A stretch of 64,000 nt of DNA from Setaria digitata (GCA_003640385.1 RCAB01000221.1:35777-99776), one strand, 5' to 3'. Positions 48,655-61,746 are shown, numbered from the stretch's first letter. Notes: generated by a model not told the origin, from the letters alone. A program made the numbers and translations.

Positions 48655-49480
48655 ACTCAAGAAGTTCTCCGCTTTATTCAATTTCGCACGTAGGATTTCT
48701 TTCGTTTGCTCAGTTCTGCACGTACCATCCCTTAGCTTGTTCAGTTTTGCACGTGCCATTCCTCAGTCATTTTTTACACGTACCATTCCTTAGATTGTTC
48801 AGTTTTGCACGTACCATTCCTTAGATTGTTCAGTTTTGCACGTACCATTCCTTAGATTGTTCAGTTTTGCACGTACCATTCCTTAGATTGTTCAGTTTTG
48901 CACGTACCATTCCTTAGATTGTTCAGTTTTGCACGTACCATTCCTTAGATTGTTCAGTTTTGCACGTACCATTCCTTAGATTGTTCAGTTTTGCACGTAC
49001 CATTCCTTAGATTGTTCAGTTTTGCACGTACCATTCCTTAGATTGTTCAGTTTTGCACGTACCATTCCTTAGATTGTTCAGTTTTGCACGTACCATTCCT
49101 TAGATTGTTCAGTTTTGCACGTACCATTCCTTAGATTGTTCAGTTTTGCACGTACCATTCCTTAGATTGTTCAGTTTTGCACGTACCATTCCTTAGATTG
49201 TTCAGTTTTGCACGTACCATTCCTTAGATTGTTCAGTTTTGCACGTGCCATTCCTTAGATTGTTCAGTTCTGCACGTACCATCCCTTAGCTTGTTCAGTT
49301 TTGCACGTGCCATTCCTCAGTCATTTTTTACACGTACCATTCCTTAGATTGTTCAGTTTTGCACGTGCCATTCATTTAGTTCACTATTAAAGTGTTTTAT
49401 TGTTTGATTTTGCACGTAAAATTTCTCTAGTTTGCCTAGCTTTGCACTAACGAATTTTTTTCAGTTTATTTAATTTTGCT
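48655..49480. repeat. 31-bp tandem repeat array (minisatellite)
   Basis: About 21 head-to-tail copies of a 31-bp unit (starting CAGTTTTGCACGTACC and continuing ATTCCTTAGATTGTT) run from 48711 to 49366, almost identical in the middle, with degenerate half-units out to about 48660 and 49480. One variant block of 102 bp at the left end (48711-48812), which includes a shortened 27-bp unit, is repeated exactly at 49265-49366. The offset of 554 bp equals seventeen 31-bp units plus one 27-bp unit, so the array has a higher-order organisation. Each unit carries GCACGTAC. There are no unique spacers. Confidence 0.95.
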
Positions 49481-51757
49481 CGTACTTTATTATGTCACAT
49501 AAAAGTTTCACTATCTGAAAATTTTCATAAATTTGAACTTCATTTTTCACATATCAAATAATTGCACACGATGATTTATGATTTAATAATAATAATAATA
49601 ATAACAAATAGTAATTTTCTCTTTCCAATTTTTTTTTTTTTGTCGAAATATAAATAATGGAATTATCAATATTGATATGTAGCATTATAAGAGAGATGGA
49701 TAGATTGATTGATATAATACAAATAATATGTTAAAATTAGACTATTAAAGTGAGAAAAGGGTGGGAGATGGAGATAAAGAAAAGAGAGAGAGAGAGGAAG
49801 AGCGAAGATAAAAAATAAAGAAATAAAACTGACATTGAAATGATGATAATAATAGTTTTGAAACTGAATAGTATTATCCTATGAAGGTCGATGGCCCATT
49901 CTTCATTAACATTGTCCCCAAATCTTCCCTTTTCTCTCTTCCTCTTTCTCCCTTGCTATTATTGTTACTCTTTATTAAAAAAAAAAAAATCAAAAAATGA
50001 AGAAATTATCAAAATTTTTGTGAAATTCTTTTCGAAAACTACATAATATAAAGAATTAATTGTTTGTTTTCTGTTTCTCTATTCATCTTCTATCGAAAAA
50101 TCGAAAAATTTTTCTCGAAAGCAATCAAAATTATTATTAGTCTAATCAAAATTATCATAACGCTAATCATTTGTACTTTCTTATTCCTCTTTCTTTTCTC
50201 CTTTCTCTTTTCTATTGAAGAAAAAAAAAATTATTTTTTCTTCCTTTTTTTTTCTGAAATCTTCCAAATGGATGCACCAATTTTTGCATCAATTACGCAA
50301 CAAATGCGCGAATTGTCATTCATTTGCACATGAAGGAAAATTATTTGTATTGTTTGCGAGAATATAATTAACCTTCCTTCTTCATCTAATCAAATATCAT
50401 TCTAATTTTTTAAAAAACTTACTCTTCCTCAATCTGTCCTTCCCTTGCTTCTAACGAGATTTATTAAAAGAAAAGAAGACTAAGTTAATTGATGAAGTCA
50501 TTAGTGCTTTTAGTATGGAAACATTTGCACTGATTTTTTGCTCTTCAAAATTCTGAAAATGTTGCAGCGCAGATTTTTGGATTTAATCGGACTTGGAAAT
50601 GGATCATTTGATGTTTTAGAATGATTATGGGCAATATCCAGATGAATGAAATCATAATGATGATTGGCCTCATTGTGAATGGCGGAAGAATATCAGATGA
50701 AAGCAAAAACTGATGACATAAAGCTTTATTAACTAACTGATCGAATTTTTAATTTAATAATAAACTTAAAACAAATTATAGTTTGATCTTATTGACAATT
50801 AAACACGTCATATGTTAAGATAAGTCATTTATTTATTGTTCATATACACATATAAACACATTAGTACTCTGTGTTACATCACTCGTTTGTCATTTAAGTG
50901 AAATGACCTCAATATTCCTCAAGATTTACGGGAAAATCAAGTATATTACAATATGTGTTTATTTGCTGTACTTATTCAAATGTGTTTACATATTCATCTG
51001 ATCTATTTGTATGTCAACTTCTTTGATATAGCTACAGCTCAATTTCATTTTTATCAGTGATATCATTATAGTTTGATCAAATAATTTATCATCCGGTTTC
51101 CCTGATTTCCCTTTTTATCCCTGCACTGAAAAAAATTACAAAATGATGACAAACAATATATGTTCAATACGTTTTCATAAAGTGATATTATTCTAAAGTG
51201 AACAGATTTTTTAAATAGGAAAATTACAAGGTAAAATCATAGTAATGGAACCAAACAATTACTATCATTTAAAAAATTGCTTACGGTTATTGATTATTTT
51301 TGCAATAAATCGACATAAATATGATTTTCTCACTTATGTTTATCAACTATTTAGTTCTTTTTTCTCAAGTTTTTTAATTAAAAAAAAAAAAAAACATGAC
51401 TTGATGACACCGATGAATAAATAATACGGTGGTATATTATCGTTGCCAATATTAGATTCATCGATCAATTCATTTTCACCTTTATAAAATTTCCTATTCA
51501 GTCATTACTATTGTGCCAATATATAAAATATATATATTTGTATTGTTACTTTCTGGTGAAATTTATAATAACAAACATATTTCTTCAGTGATTCAGTCAA
51601 AATATTTCATTACTAATCAAATGTTCATAAAATTATCGTTGAAAGTGATTTTCAAGAAAGATTTATGAAAAAAAAAAAGGGCGACGTTGGCTTTTTTGAT
51701 CGATAATAATGACGCAAAAATAGATGGATGGCAATTTAATGATATATTAGGAGACGA

Positions 51758-51802
51758 ATCATTTCATGAATCCCATTCCTGGAAATGGATTCATGAAATG
51801 AT
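51758..51802. repeat. perfect 16-bp inverted repeat, 13-base loop
   Basis: ATCATTTCATGAATCC (51758-51773) is followed after 13 bases by its exact reverse complement (51787-51802). The flanks continue to pair imperfectly (CGA against TCG beyond a 6-base ATCATC bulge). The function is unknown. Confidence 0.85.
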
Positions 51803-52011
51803 GATGATTCGAAGAGCAAAATGGATTCAGAAGCGGATGTCACAAGGAGATTAAAACGTGTCAAGTATGGACGACAAGTGAGACAAATATACTTCGGAAA
51901 ATTTAAATTACACACTCAACAAACAATTATTTCCATTTCATTCAAGAAATGTACAAAATTTTAATCACTTCATCTGCTATTATTTCCAAGGCATCAATTG
52001 AACAAACAACA

Positions 52012-52025
52012 TACACACACACACA

Positions 52026-52072
<47 letters not shown>
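52012..52072. repeat. (CA)n microsatellite
   Basis: A run of about 30 CA dinucleotides with one interruption (CCC). Confidence 0.95.
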
Positions 52073-52075
<3 letters not shown>

Positions 52076-52250
52076 GTGTAAATTATAGGAATTACAGAAT
52101 AATTGTAGAACACTGTAAATTTTTGGTTCATTAATCTGTTAATCAGTGATAAAAATTAAATTCTACTTTTTTTCTTTTATTTTGGAAAGATATAAATATA
52201 TATATGAAATTTCCAAAATAACGAAAATACCGCATATATATATAAAATAC

Positions 52251-52274
52251 CATATATATATATATATATATATA
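52251..52274. repeat. (TA)n microsatellite
   Basis: A short TA run within a wider TATATA-rich region (about 52190-52290). Confidence 0.85.
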
Positions 52275-53094
52275 CCATATCTATATATACACTAGTTAGA
52301 AGTGATGTAAGTGGAAAAATTTCCTCAGCCATTCTTTTTTTTTATCACAAAACAGAAAGCAAATTATTTGAATGTGCTATTAAAATTAAATTACAAAAAT
52401 TAATCAAACATTTCTTAATTAAATGATACCTTTTTCGTTCAACTGTATCCATTCACTTATAAAAATATCTACTTTTTATTATAAAAAAATTTTCTTTATT
52501 AAGGTTTTTGCTTTTTTTTTTAGATATATATATATATTTTTTATCATTTAAGTGAAATGAAATGATATATATATATTTATAAAGGACCTGAAATATTTGA
52601 AGTTTGACTTGAAATTTTTATTAGTGACAATCACTGAGAATGTCTAGCTAACAGTCCGTCCTTATAGTAGCATAATTCGTGATAATTAAAAAATTGATCG
52701 GCTGTGAATGACCTTCTAAATAAAATTTTTAATGTCAAAATTTGAGGGAGAAAAAAAAGAAAACGAAATCATTTATAATGCATTGGTTTTGTTAGACTTT
52801 CTGACAATTTAAATTTATATATAAAAAGGAAAAAGCATTTGTTGAAGCTCATAATCAAAGCATTCAGATGAGATGATATGGATGATAATTGTGATAAATA
52901 TATTATCATTTTTTTTTGTTAGTGCATTAGGCAGAATGATGAATGATGATTAGTGGTACTTTATCGGAATTGTGATAAATTGCAAAAGAAAATGGACGGC
53001 ACTTTCAAACGGATGTATACCAGAAAATTGGATTAAACCAGATTGCTTTCAGAGGCATTTCATTTATCTCAATTTAAAACCTTCTCTTAATTTC

Positions 53095-53180
53095 TCTCCT
53101 TTTTTCTCTCTCTTTCGTCCTTTCTGTCCCTCTTTTTGGTGAAGAGAGAGGGACAGAGAGAGGGAGAAAGAGAGGAAAAG
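53095..53180. repeat. polypyrimidine/polypurine inverted repeat
   Basis: A CT-rich half faces a GA-rich half. The central arms TCTGTCCCTCT (53123-53133) and AGAGGGACAGA (53147-53157) pair perfectly around a 13-base loop. Confidence 0.75.
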
Positions 53181-53517
53181 GCTCTTAGCAATAACCCATT
53201 TTGAGCATCTTTTAGCTTAATCTTATCCATTACATTCCATTCTTCCTTCAATTATCCTTCCCATTTTCAATTTCAAACTCCAAAATTTAATTCAATAACG
53301 GAATTTTGCAGTTCATCACCTAAAATGTGCTCTACATCGAAAGCAGCTCTTATCAGGGATTTTTTTAATCTATTGAAAAAATGACGATTTTAATGGTAAT
53401 GGAGAATTTTTGCAAAAGCACAATCACTTTATCAGTAATGATAACAACATATTACTATTACTAATTATGATAGTGATAATAGCTGTAATGATGAATGATA
53501 ATCATTATTCATTATAA

Positions 53518-53518
<1 letters not shown>

Positions 53519-53566
<48 letters not shown>

Positions 53567-53567
53567 N
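53519..53567. other. poly-T tract ending in an N (assembly join)
   Basis: About 48 consecutive T residues run into a single N at 53567. Homopolymer length is unreliable here. Confidence 0.9.
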
Positions 53568-54939
53568 AGTATTCTAGATGAAATATTTTTTTTTTAATCT
53601 GTTAATCGCACTTTTCATAAGTAAACAATTTTACATGCCACTGAAGCATATTTTTTGTGCCTTTCATTATGCAGTCAAATTAAAAATCTCAATAAAAATA
53701 ATTGAAGCATCTTTCTCACTCCATTTTACTCATCAAATATTTCAAAATGCTAAATTTGCTCATACTTATCAATATTATTAATCCTCTAAGAAACAACTGT
53801 CTCCTAGTTCAATTGCAAATTAAACGAAACAAAAAAGCAAAGAAAAAAAAATCCTTTGAGAGAGAGAGAGAAAAAAAAAGAAGAAAAAAGGGGAAAAAGA
53901 AAAATTGAATACAAATAATTGCAAAAATAAGGAGAAGAGAAGTGGAGTTTTTTTTTCTTCAAGGGCAATAGGTTAAGAAGTACTGAAGTAATGTCGACAA
54001 ATATGCCTATGTACAACAACAAGTGGATACTTCTAAACCTGACAAATTAAAGATGAAGTGTCAAATTGCAACATTAAGTAGCACTTCTATTTCCTATTCA
54101 TTTTACCGAAACGGAAAAATAAGTAGCCATAATAATGATATATTAAAATTATTACCTTTTTCAAGACAAATAATTCGTTTTTTTTTTTTTCTTCCTTTTA
54201 GTTTCCCTCTACTACAAATAAACTATGAAAATATTTTCGGAAAAAATACAATATCAAATTAAAATTTGCTATTCTTTAGCCTAGAAAATTTTTTTTTCAA
54301 TCCACTTTTATACACATAAATGTGTGTAAAATGACATTCAATGACAATTAATGCATTCCATCGTACAACAAATTAGCTAACAAATAATGCTGTTCTAAAA
54401 GATATTGTTGACAAGCAAAAAATTTAAATCATTTTACTAATGTAATAATTATCGATACTTTAATCTCATAATGAATGTCATTCAGTTTTGTGAGTTACTT
54501 TTTTTTTCTTTTTTTTAGAGATATTAATAATTAGTTAAATTTTGGGATAATTTATTTTGAAGAACTATTCTATGTAGCATTGTTTTTTTTTTCTCACTCT
54601 CTCTCTCTTACAATTAGAAAATAAAATCTATGAAGTTAAATTATTCACTCAATTTAAATGACTAATAGAATGAACTAGAAAATTTTCACTTTTTTTTTTT
54701 CTGCTCTCTTTTGTTTTGTAAATTGCACATGCATCTGCTTGCAAAGTAGCAATTACTGCAGGAAGTACATTTCGTTATGCCCACTTATTTGATATGACAG
54801 GAAAAAAAAGAGTGAGAATTTTTTTTTTTGAGTGAAAAAAAAAAATTTACAAAATTGTGCGAAAAAGCGATGACAACATGCTATTATTAATGCTACTGTT
54901 AATGGGCTTATTTAATTCGCTTTCGCAACCAATTTTCTT

Positions 54940-54959
54940 CTCTCTCTCTCTCTCTCTCT
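54940..54959. repeat. (TC)n microsatellite
   Basis: A TC run of about 10 units within a longer pyrimidine tract. Confidence 0.85.
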
Positions 54960-55786
54960 TTCTCTTTCTCTCTGTCTTCCCCTGCATTTAAATTATTCTT
55001 CTAACTTGTAAATTCTATTTTTTGAAATCATTTTTCCTCTTCATTCACATAACAAAATTATTCCAAATGGCCAAAGATTCTTGTTACCTTTATATTAAAA
55101 AAAAAAAAAAAAAAAAAAAAGGAGAATGAAAAAAGATGAGACAGGTGAGAAAAGGATTTTTCACATAGTTGTAGCAAAAATAATTGGGCATAAATATGGG
55201 AGAAAATCCGTAAAATTCCTATTAAATGAGTATTTTTTCCCGAGAAAATAGGCATCATTTATAAGTTCTAAAAATTACTGGAACAATAAGCAAAACAATA
55301 TTGCATAATATACATTTAAAATGTCTAATTTGATATATTTAGAAAAAAAAGTAAAAAATAAAAGAATTATTAGATATCATTGCGTAATCAATTAAAACTT
55401 CTATATTCCAGTAATCGAATAATTGACAGCATAATTGACATATATCAACAAAACACCTGAACAGGTGTTCACAATTTTATTCGCTAAATCATTTATTTAC
55501 CAACCAATAAAGCTTATTTAAAAGGTGCGAAAAATTATGCCAGTAGCATAAATAGAAGCTTATTGAAAAATCACATAATTAAGATTTTAGAATGTCCTTT
55601 TTAGTTATAATACGATCATGAATTCATAAAGTAGAAGCGTTAGGAATTATTCTTTTCCATTTTTATAATTTAAATTATTTCCATAATATTTATTCCTAAA
55701 TTCAATATGATGAAAAATTTAGGAGTAGGCAGAATTTGTTGAGAGATGGATGAATATTTATAACATTTCGAGAGTTCTTCGTTCAG

Positions 55787-55898
55787 TTAAGTTGTAAGTA
55801 AGAATTATTCCTTTCATTTTGGTGCGAATGATTTTNTGGATGTATTTAATTAAGTTGTAAGTAAGAATTATTCCTTTCATTTTGGTGCGAATGATTTT
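55787..55898. other. assembly join: N at 55836 between two 49-bp copies
   Basis: Bases 55787-55835 recur exactly at 55850-55898, with the N and 13 other bases between. Interpreted as an unresolved overlap. Confidence 0.8.
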
Positions 55899-56749
55899 TA
55901 AACAGAAGATGTAAGAATTTATAAATATTAATTAGCCCATACATAAAGCTAAATAAATAAATAAATAATCAAGCACAACTCATTTGGTGTGACAATTTCA
56001 TTATTGATATTTACCTGAGAATTGAATGAATAATTTTTTTTCAACTGATAATTTTTGTGAATATCTCCCGAAATCTTCTTTATATGATGCTTGCTGAATC
56101 TAAACGACTGCACCCTGTTCCAGTGATTGGTAAGCCGGACTAGATGTATCGACACAACCGGAAAAGATATACCGGAACGATGCAATTTTATGTATGCATA
56201 TATATCGTCTATATTTTCGTCATGTTTTAGTACATCTGTTTTCAGATATTTAAATAAATTATGCTCGCATGAGATTTTATTCATATTTATTTATTCATTG
56301 TTTATTTATTTATTTATTTATTCATTCAATTTTTCGTGACTGTCTTTTGTTGTTCAACCAATTGCATCATTATTTGAACGGTAGGCTTCAATTAATTCTT
56401 GTGAAGGATCAAATTTTTATGAAAATTAATAATTTTGTACAGTTCATATCAGATCAGAGTTCACAGAGATTGAACAAATTAAGTTTATTTGCGAGACGAT
56501 AATCTTCTAACATCTTGCTTGCTTTTTGGCCTAGAAAAATGGAATGAATTCACGTAAAGTCTTCAGAAAATTCTATTTTTACGAAATACAACATTATTAT
56601 TTCAAAAACATTTCAACTCGCAATTTAATAAAATAAAATACCACGGAGTTTCTTGATAATCTTTCTTCGTGAGAAATTATTGCACAATTTGATATTATTA
56701 GTAAAAGTTACAATTTTAGCAATATTTTACTACTGTGAATGTTATTGTG

Positions 56750-56870
56750 CATGTTACATCAAGTTATAAGATGACAGAATTGTCCTTTAAAAGGATATTT
56801 TAANACTTTCTTCGTACATGTTACATCAAGTTATAAGATGACAGAATTGTCCTTTAAAAGGATATTTTAA
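56750..56870. other. assembly join: N at 56804 between two 54-bp copies
   Basis: Bases 56750-56803 recur exactly at 56817-56870, with the N and 12 other bases between. Confidence 0.8.
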
Positions 56871-58931
56871 AAAGTGATATTTTAAAAGTCAAGAAAAAAA
56901 TTACCTTTAAATTTGCATTTAGGTAGCCCTAATAGATAATGAAATGTCAGTAGGAAGCAATAGAGGTGAAAAATTTATTTCAAAAGTACAACTAATTTTC
57001 TATTGTACTCCATTGAATTAGTTGTTATCAGTTCAAGTATTTGAGTGACTTTGTTATCAGATGCACGAAAGTTTATCAATTGAAATTTCACTATCATCTG
57101 TGTTAGGAATTCATTGCGAATGTTTTGGTAAGGAATGGAATTTATTAGTTGTTTTCATTTAATATTGCGATAAAAATGCGATAAACATCTTTTCGAGATA
57201 AATATATTTTCATGCACTTTCGATACAGTATGCTGTCACACGTGATGTCACGTAGCGTCACGTGTTATGTGAAATTTCTGTGGATGAAGCAGTATATGTT
57301 TGAAACAAATCAGGTTGCACAAAATCTCTTAGAACCAAATACCACCTGTCTAGTTTTTCTTCTCTGCTAAAGATTTTCATTTTAATAAGAAGTACTAAAA
57401 ATATCATACCAATATCATAAGTATCATACGATATCATGATTAATTGCTGAAGAAAAAAAAAAAACATGCAAAAAGAGGGTAGTAGAAGAATGAAATGAAA
57501 ATTTGTAGTGACAGATTGATAGAACAATGATTGTTTTGAAATGAAATTTGAATCTAAGCTTACTTCTACTTGGGCAAGTTTGAAGGATGACTTAAGCTGC
57601 CCGTAAAGTTGTCCAGAATAAATAAATGGCTGTGAGTAAATTTGGTAACTGTTATACTTAACTTTCGGATAAAAAAAAAAATAAATAAAAGCGAAAGAAA
57701 CTAATGTTTATTTATTGCACAATTAACGGTAACACTTTTCAAATAACTATAGAGCTTTTCTGATGAGCGATGACAATGTTAATTATTTCATAAGGACTGT
57801 TTACAATCGCTTCTACAGTTTCAATTTATAAATTATTAATTTTTGTTTCATTATTTTTTTTTTTGTGCTGAAAAAAAAATTTTGTTCAATTCAACATTTA
57901 AAAATAAGTAGCAAAAAAATAAAAAACAAAAAACAAAAATTATAATCAGTGAAGGGGAAAAAAATTGGATTAAAAAAGAATAAAATTTTATAATTACTAT
58001 TAAATTTGCTTTTTACTACTTTCATTATTAATGTATTATTGTAAATGACGAATTCTTTTTTGTTTATAGCTATCCACCTATCATGACAGTAATGATAATT
58101 ATATAAAATAATTAGTTCAATTTAATTTTTTTTTTTCTTTTATTATTCATCCATCACAACAGCGATTATCACTCTTAAATGCATTTTTCGCGCACATTTA
58201 TCACGATAATAATGAGTAATTATATTTAGTAATTCAACGTTTTAATTTATTTATATCTATTTTAAGCGTATTAGGATAACCATTTCTGCTGCTATTATTT
58301 GTTATTGTTATTATTATTATTTTGTTATTATTAACATAAAATAATAAAAATATTAAAGATAAAATATTTCAAATCGATCCATCTATTTTTGATATATATT
58401 ATGGTTGTAAATTGGTAATCAAGAATGTTCCAATAATTCTGGAATATTCATGAAGGACATTTCAAATTTTCAGTATTGAAAATAAACCCTTAGTATTATT
58501 ATTATTTATTATTATCATTATTATTATTATTATTACTATTCATTACTATGATTATTGCTATTATTATTTTCAGGTGAGTGAAGTAAAATGATTACAAGTG
58601 GTCCATAGGAAAAGATAATTTGTGAAATCGCTATACACACATCTCAGCGATAATTGACAATGTCTAAGGGAGTATTAAAAAGAACGAATGCTGAGGAGAA
58701 AAGTGAAATGAATGAGAGAGGTTACAGGTAGAAGAGGTGATGATTGATAGAAAATTACGGTAATTGTTCGTTATTGCATACCTGTATGTATATAAACATA
58801 CGCTAACTATTATCAATTATTATTATTATCATCATTTTTCGCAATATTGAAATCCTCATTAAAATCAATTATTAATGATCAGTGGTTCGGTAATTATAAT
58901 CCCATTACCAGAACAAATTCTATTGCTAGAG

Positions 58932-58986
58932 CGTGTGTGTGTGTGTGTGTATGTATACATATACATATATATATATATATATATAT
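58932..58986. repeat. (GT)n followed by (AT)n microsatellite
   Basis: A compound simple repeat: a GT run at 58932-58950, then TATACATA and an AT run to 58986. Confidence 0.9.
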
Positions 58987-61746
58987 TTTTGGCAGATTGT
59001 TGAATGAATATATTTGAATAGAAATATTTCAATAATAAATGGCATCATTGAAATAAAATTAGACACAAACTGGTAAAAAGATGATATAAATGAGTTGAAA
59101 TGAGGGATTCAAATAATTACATCACTAATTCATTTAGCATTTCATAAAAATTTTTCAATTTACTAGGGAATGAATTTTAAATAATTTTTTCAAAAGAATA
59201 TATATATTTCTTATAGATGCAAACAGTATTGCAATAAACAGCTGATGCTTCATTTTTAGCAAGCAAGAATTAACTTTCCAAATCAAATTCTGAATAATAA
59301 TGAGCAATTAAAGAGATAATTCGAGAACAGTAGCAATATGATGAAATATGATAAGGAACTAAAATTTTAAAGAAAATGCTCCAAAAAACAGAATGATAAA
59401 GCTGTCCTATAATGTAATCGACAATAATAGTGCTGCTGTCAACTTGACAAATTCTAAAATATGCAAGCAAAATTTAAAACACCAAAATTTTAAATAACTT
59501 TTTGCTTGAAAATATATTTGTAAGCGGAAAATTTTATTTTAAAGGAAATTGCTATGCTTGGATGTGAAGTGTATAAAATTTTAAAATTAAAATTTTGAAA
59601 TGCAATGATGTTTCATAGATTCGCTGCTGTTTTATGAATTTTGGTATTTATTTTAAATGTGATTATCTTCATCCCACCATTGCATACGAATTTTTGCAAA
59701 CAAAATTTTAAATTATGTTGCGAATTTGATAAAACCAAAAAAAAAAAAAAAAAAAATTTAAAATGGAATATAACAATGGTCAAACCGAATAATTACTATA
59801 TTTGAAAAGAAAGATGGCATTACCTCATCAGTTTTCGTAATTCTTGCTCAACTGGTGATTTTGCATCTTGACTCTTTCTAATCTCAAAATTTCGATTTAT
59901 CCTATAGCTTCGCTTCACTCCTCAATTGCATTGTATTTCTTAGTAACTAACTTCTCTTTAATTTCTTTAGCAACAATAATTTTTAAAAATAACAATTAAT
60001 GTTACAATTGTTATTCGAAACCACAAATTTGTTCGTAAACAATTTAAAATTTTAAAATGAAAAAAAAAACTATAAGAAAAAATTGACAAAAAAAAAAATT
60101 GAAAAATTCACGCTAAAACACAAAGCAAGTGTCAATATTTTCTGCTTCTGCAAGATGAAAATTGAAAGGTTATTTTGAAAATTCTTTTTAAAAAGGCTTT
60201 ATTTTTTCAAAAAATAAAAGAAAAAAGCCTTAAGAGTAATTGCCAAATAATCCACTTTATGGCCATATTTTACATTTCTTGACCTGACAGCGAATAGGCG
60301 ATAAAATGTCAGCATCTGAGACGGTCAACAATCCGACTTTTGCTTCCTTGGCTTAATTCCTTACTTACAAAACTTTCAGCATAACATTTTTTAATTCCAT
60401 TTATTTATCAATAAATGTTTAGTATTTCACTGCAACATTGAGATCCCTGTTTCAATGGGACTCAATTTTTGACATTTTTAGAGAACCACTGACGACCTCT
60501 GTTATTATTATTCGTGCAGAATTATTTTATTTGTAATATTTAAGTTACTCTAACCTCAGTAAAAATTTAACAAAATACGAAAACACTAGACACTAGAATC
60601 CCATAAGATTCGTGCTTCCACCCTCGTCACCCATCTTCAACTCCCGGCATGAGGATCAGATAAATGCAACAATTTTGTAATCATTCCAGCTTTTGCCTCC
60701 GTCATCTCTCACTTTTATTTCATCAGTGAAGAATTCAAATTCACTGCAGCTTTTAAACCAGTTTAAATGGCTTCGAAATACGAGACAATCTAGTCCAGTA
60801 ATAAATCTCAACTAAACTTACATTATCTGATGAACCTCTTTCAATTATTATCCAAAAAATAGGATTAACAGTTATGGATATAATTTTAAACTCTGCAAAA
60901 CAAAAAATACAGATACTGGCACAACAATTTATTTGTGTAAACAATTTTTTTTTTCAGAAAATAAAACACACATGTGGCATTAGTTGATTTTAAACGACCC
61001 TTCTACATTTAAGCTTCATCCTCTCCACTTCTCCATTACTCACCTTTCAACAAATTATAGATAAAAGTTTTAAATAGTTTTGAAAACCTTGAAAAAAATA
61101 TAATAAAAGGGATCTGAAGCTCATATTAAACAGCTGAATTAACAATCAGTAAAACACAAAACACTCACAATATCAACACCTATTAAGTACAGAGAAAGAA
61201 ATGGTGATTTTGAAGCAAATTAAGAACATAGAGTCCCACATACCCTAAGAATAATTAAGCTGTCTCAACAGAAACGATGCAAGGAGATGAATTCCAAACA
61301 CTTTTGAATGAAAACCAGGTAATCAATAAAGCAGAGATCAGTAACTGAAAGAGAATTAATGCTTTCTAAACTTAAAGCAATCTCGATCGCTTCTCCCAGA
61401 GTGTAAAAAGAAGGCTTCGAGCTCTTGGTGGAACACAGGTGTAATCGATACCATCAAAGCGAAACCTCAAATTATTCAAAAATTCAACATCAATTTCCTA
61501 TTTGCACGACTGCGTAGTTCGTTTCACAGAACTGATATAAAACCCGATAAGTCAATTAGATACATGTATAATGAGAAAGAAAATGATCAGTAATGATAAT
61601 GCAATCAACATATTTCCAAAACCGTGCAAATACTGATTTTTTTTTAAACGTTTTTATAAAGCTTCTACTTTATAAATATGTCGAAAAAAAAAAATGATAA
61701 CCTCGTCTCATGACCATCTTCTTTGAAAACGAAAATTTTTGAATCG

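Larger units (their letters stand above)
49481..61746. other. gene-poor desert, right of the homeobox gene
   Basis: Over 12 kb with no accepted gene. It contains microsatellites (52012-52072, 52251-52274, 54940-54959, 58932-58986), a polypurine/polypyrimidine inverted repeat (53095-53180), a strong hairpin (51758-51802), E-box palindromes (55452-55469, 57239-57264) and three single-N joins. Two long open frames (53978-54262 plus, 55949-56284 minus) have no splice context that I trust. Confidence 0.5.

Noticed and set aside
48655..49480. CRISPR-like array
   Set aside because: The repeats are contiguous with no unique spacers, and the genome is eukaryotic; it is a minisatellite.
51949..52134. 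61-codon open frame across the (CA)n run
   Set aside because: The poly-Thr-His stretch is a translation of the microsatellite.
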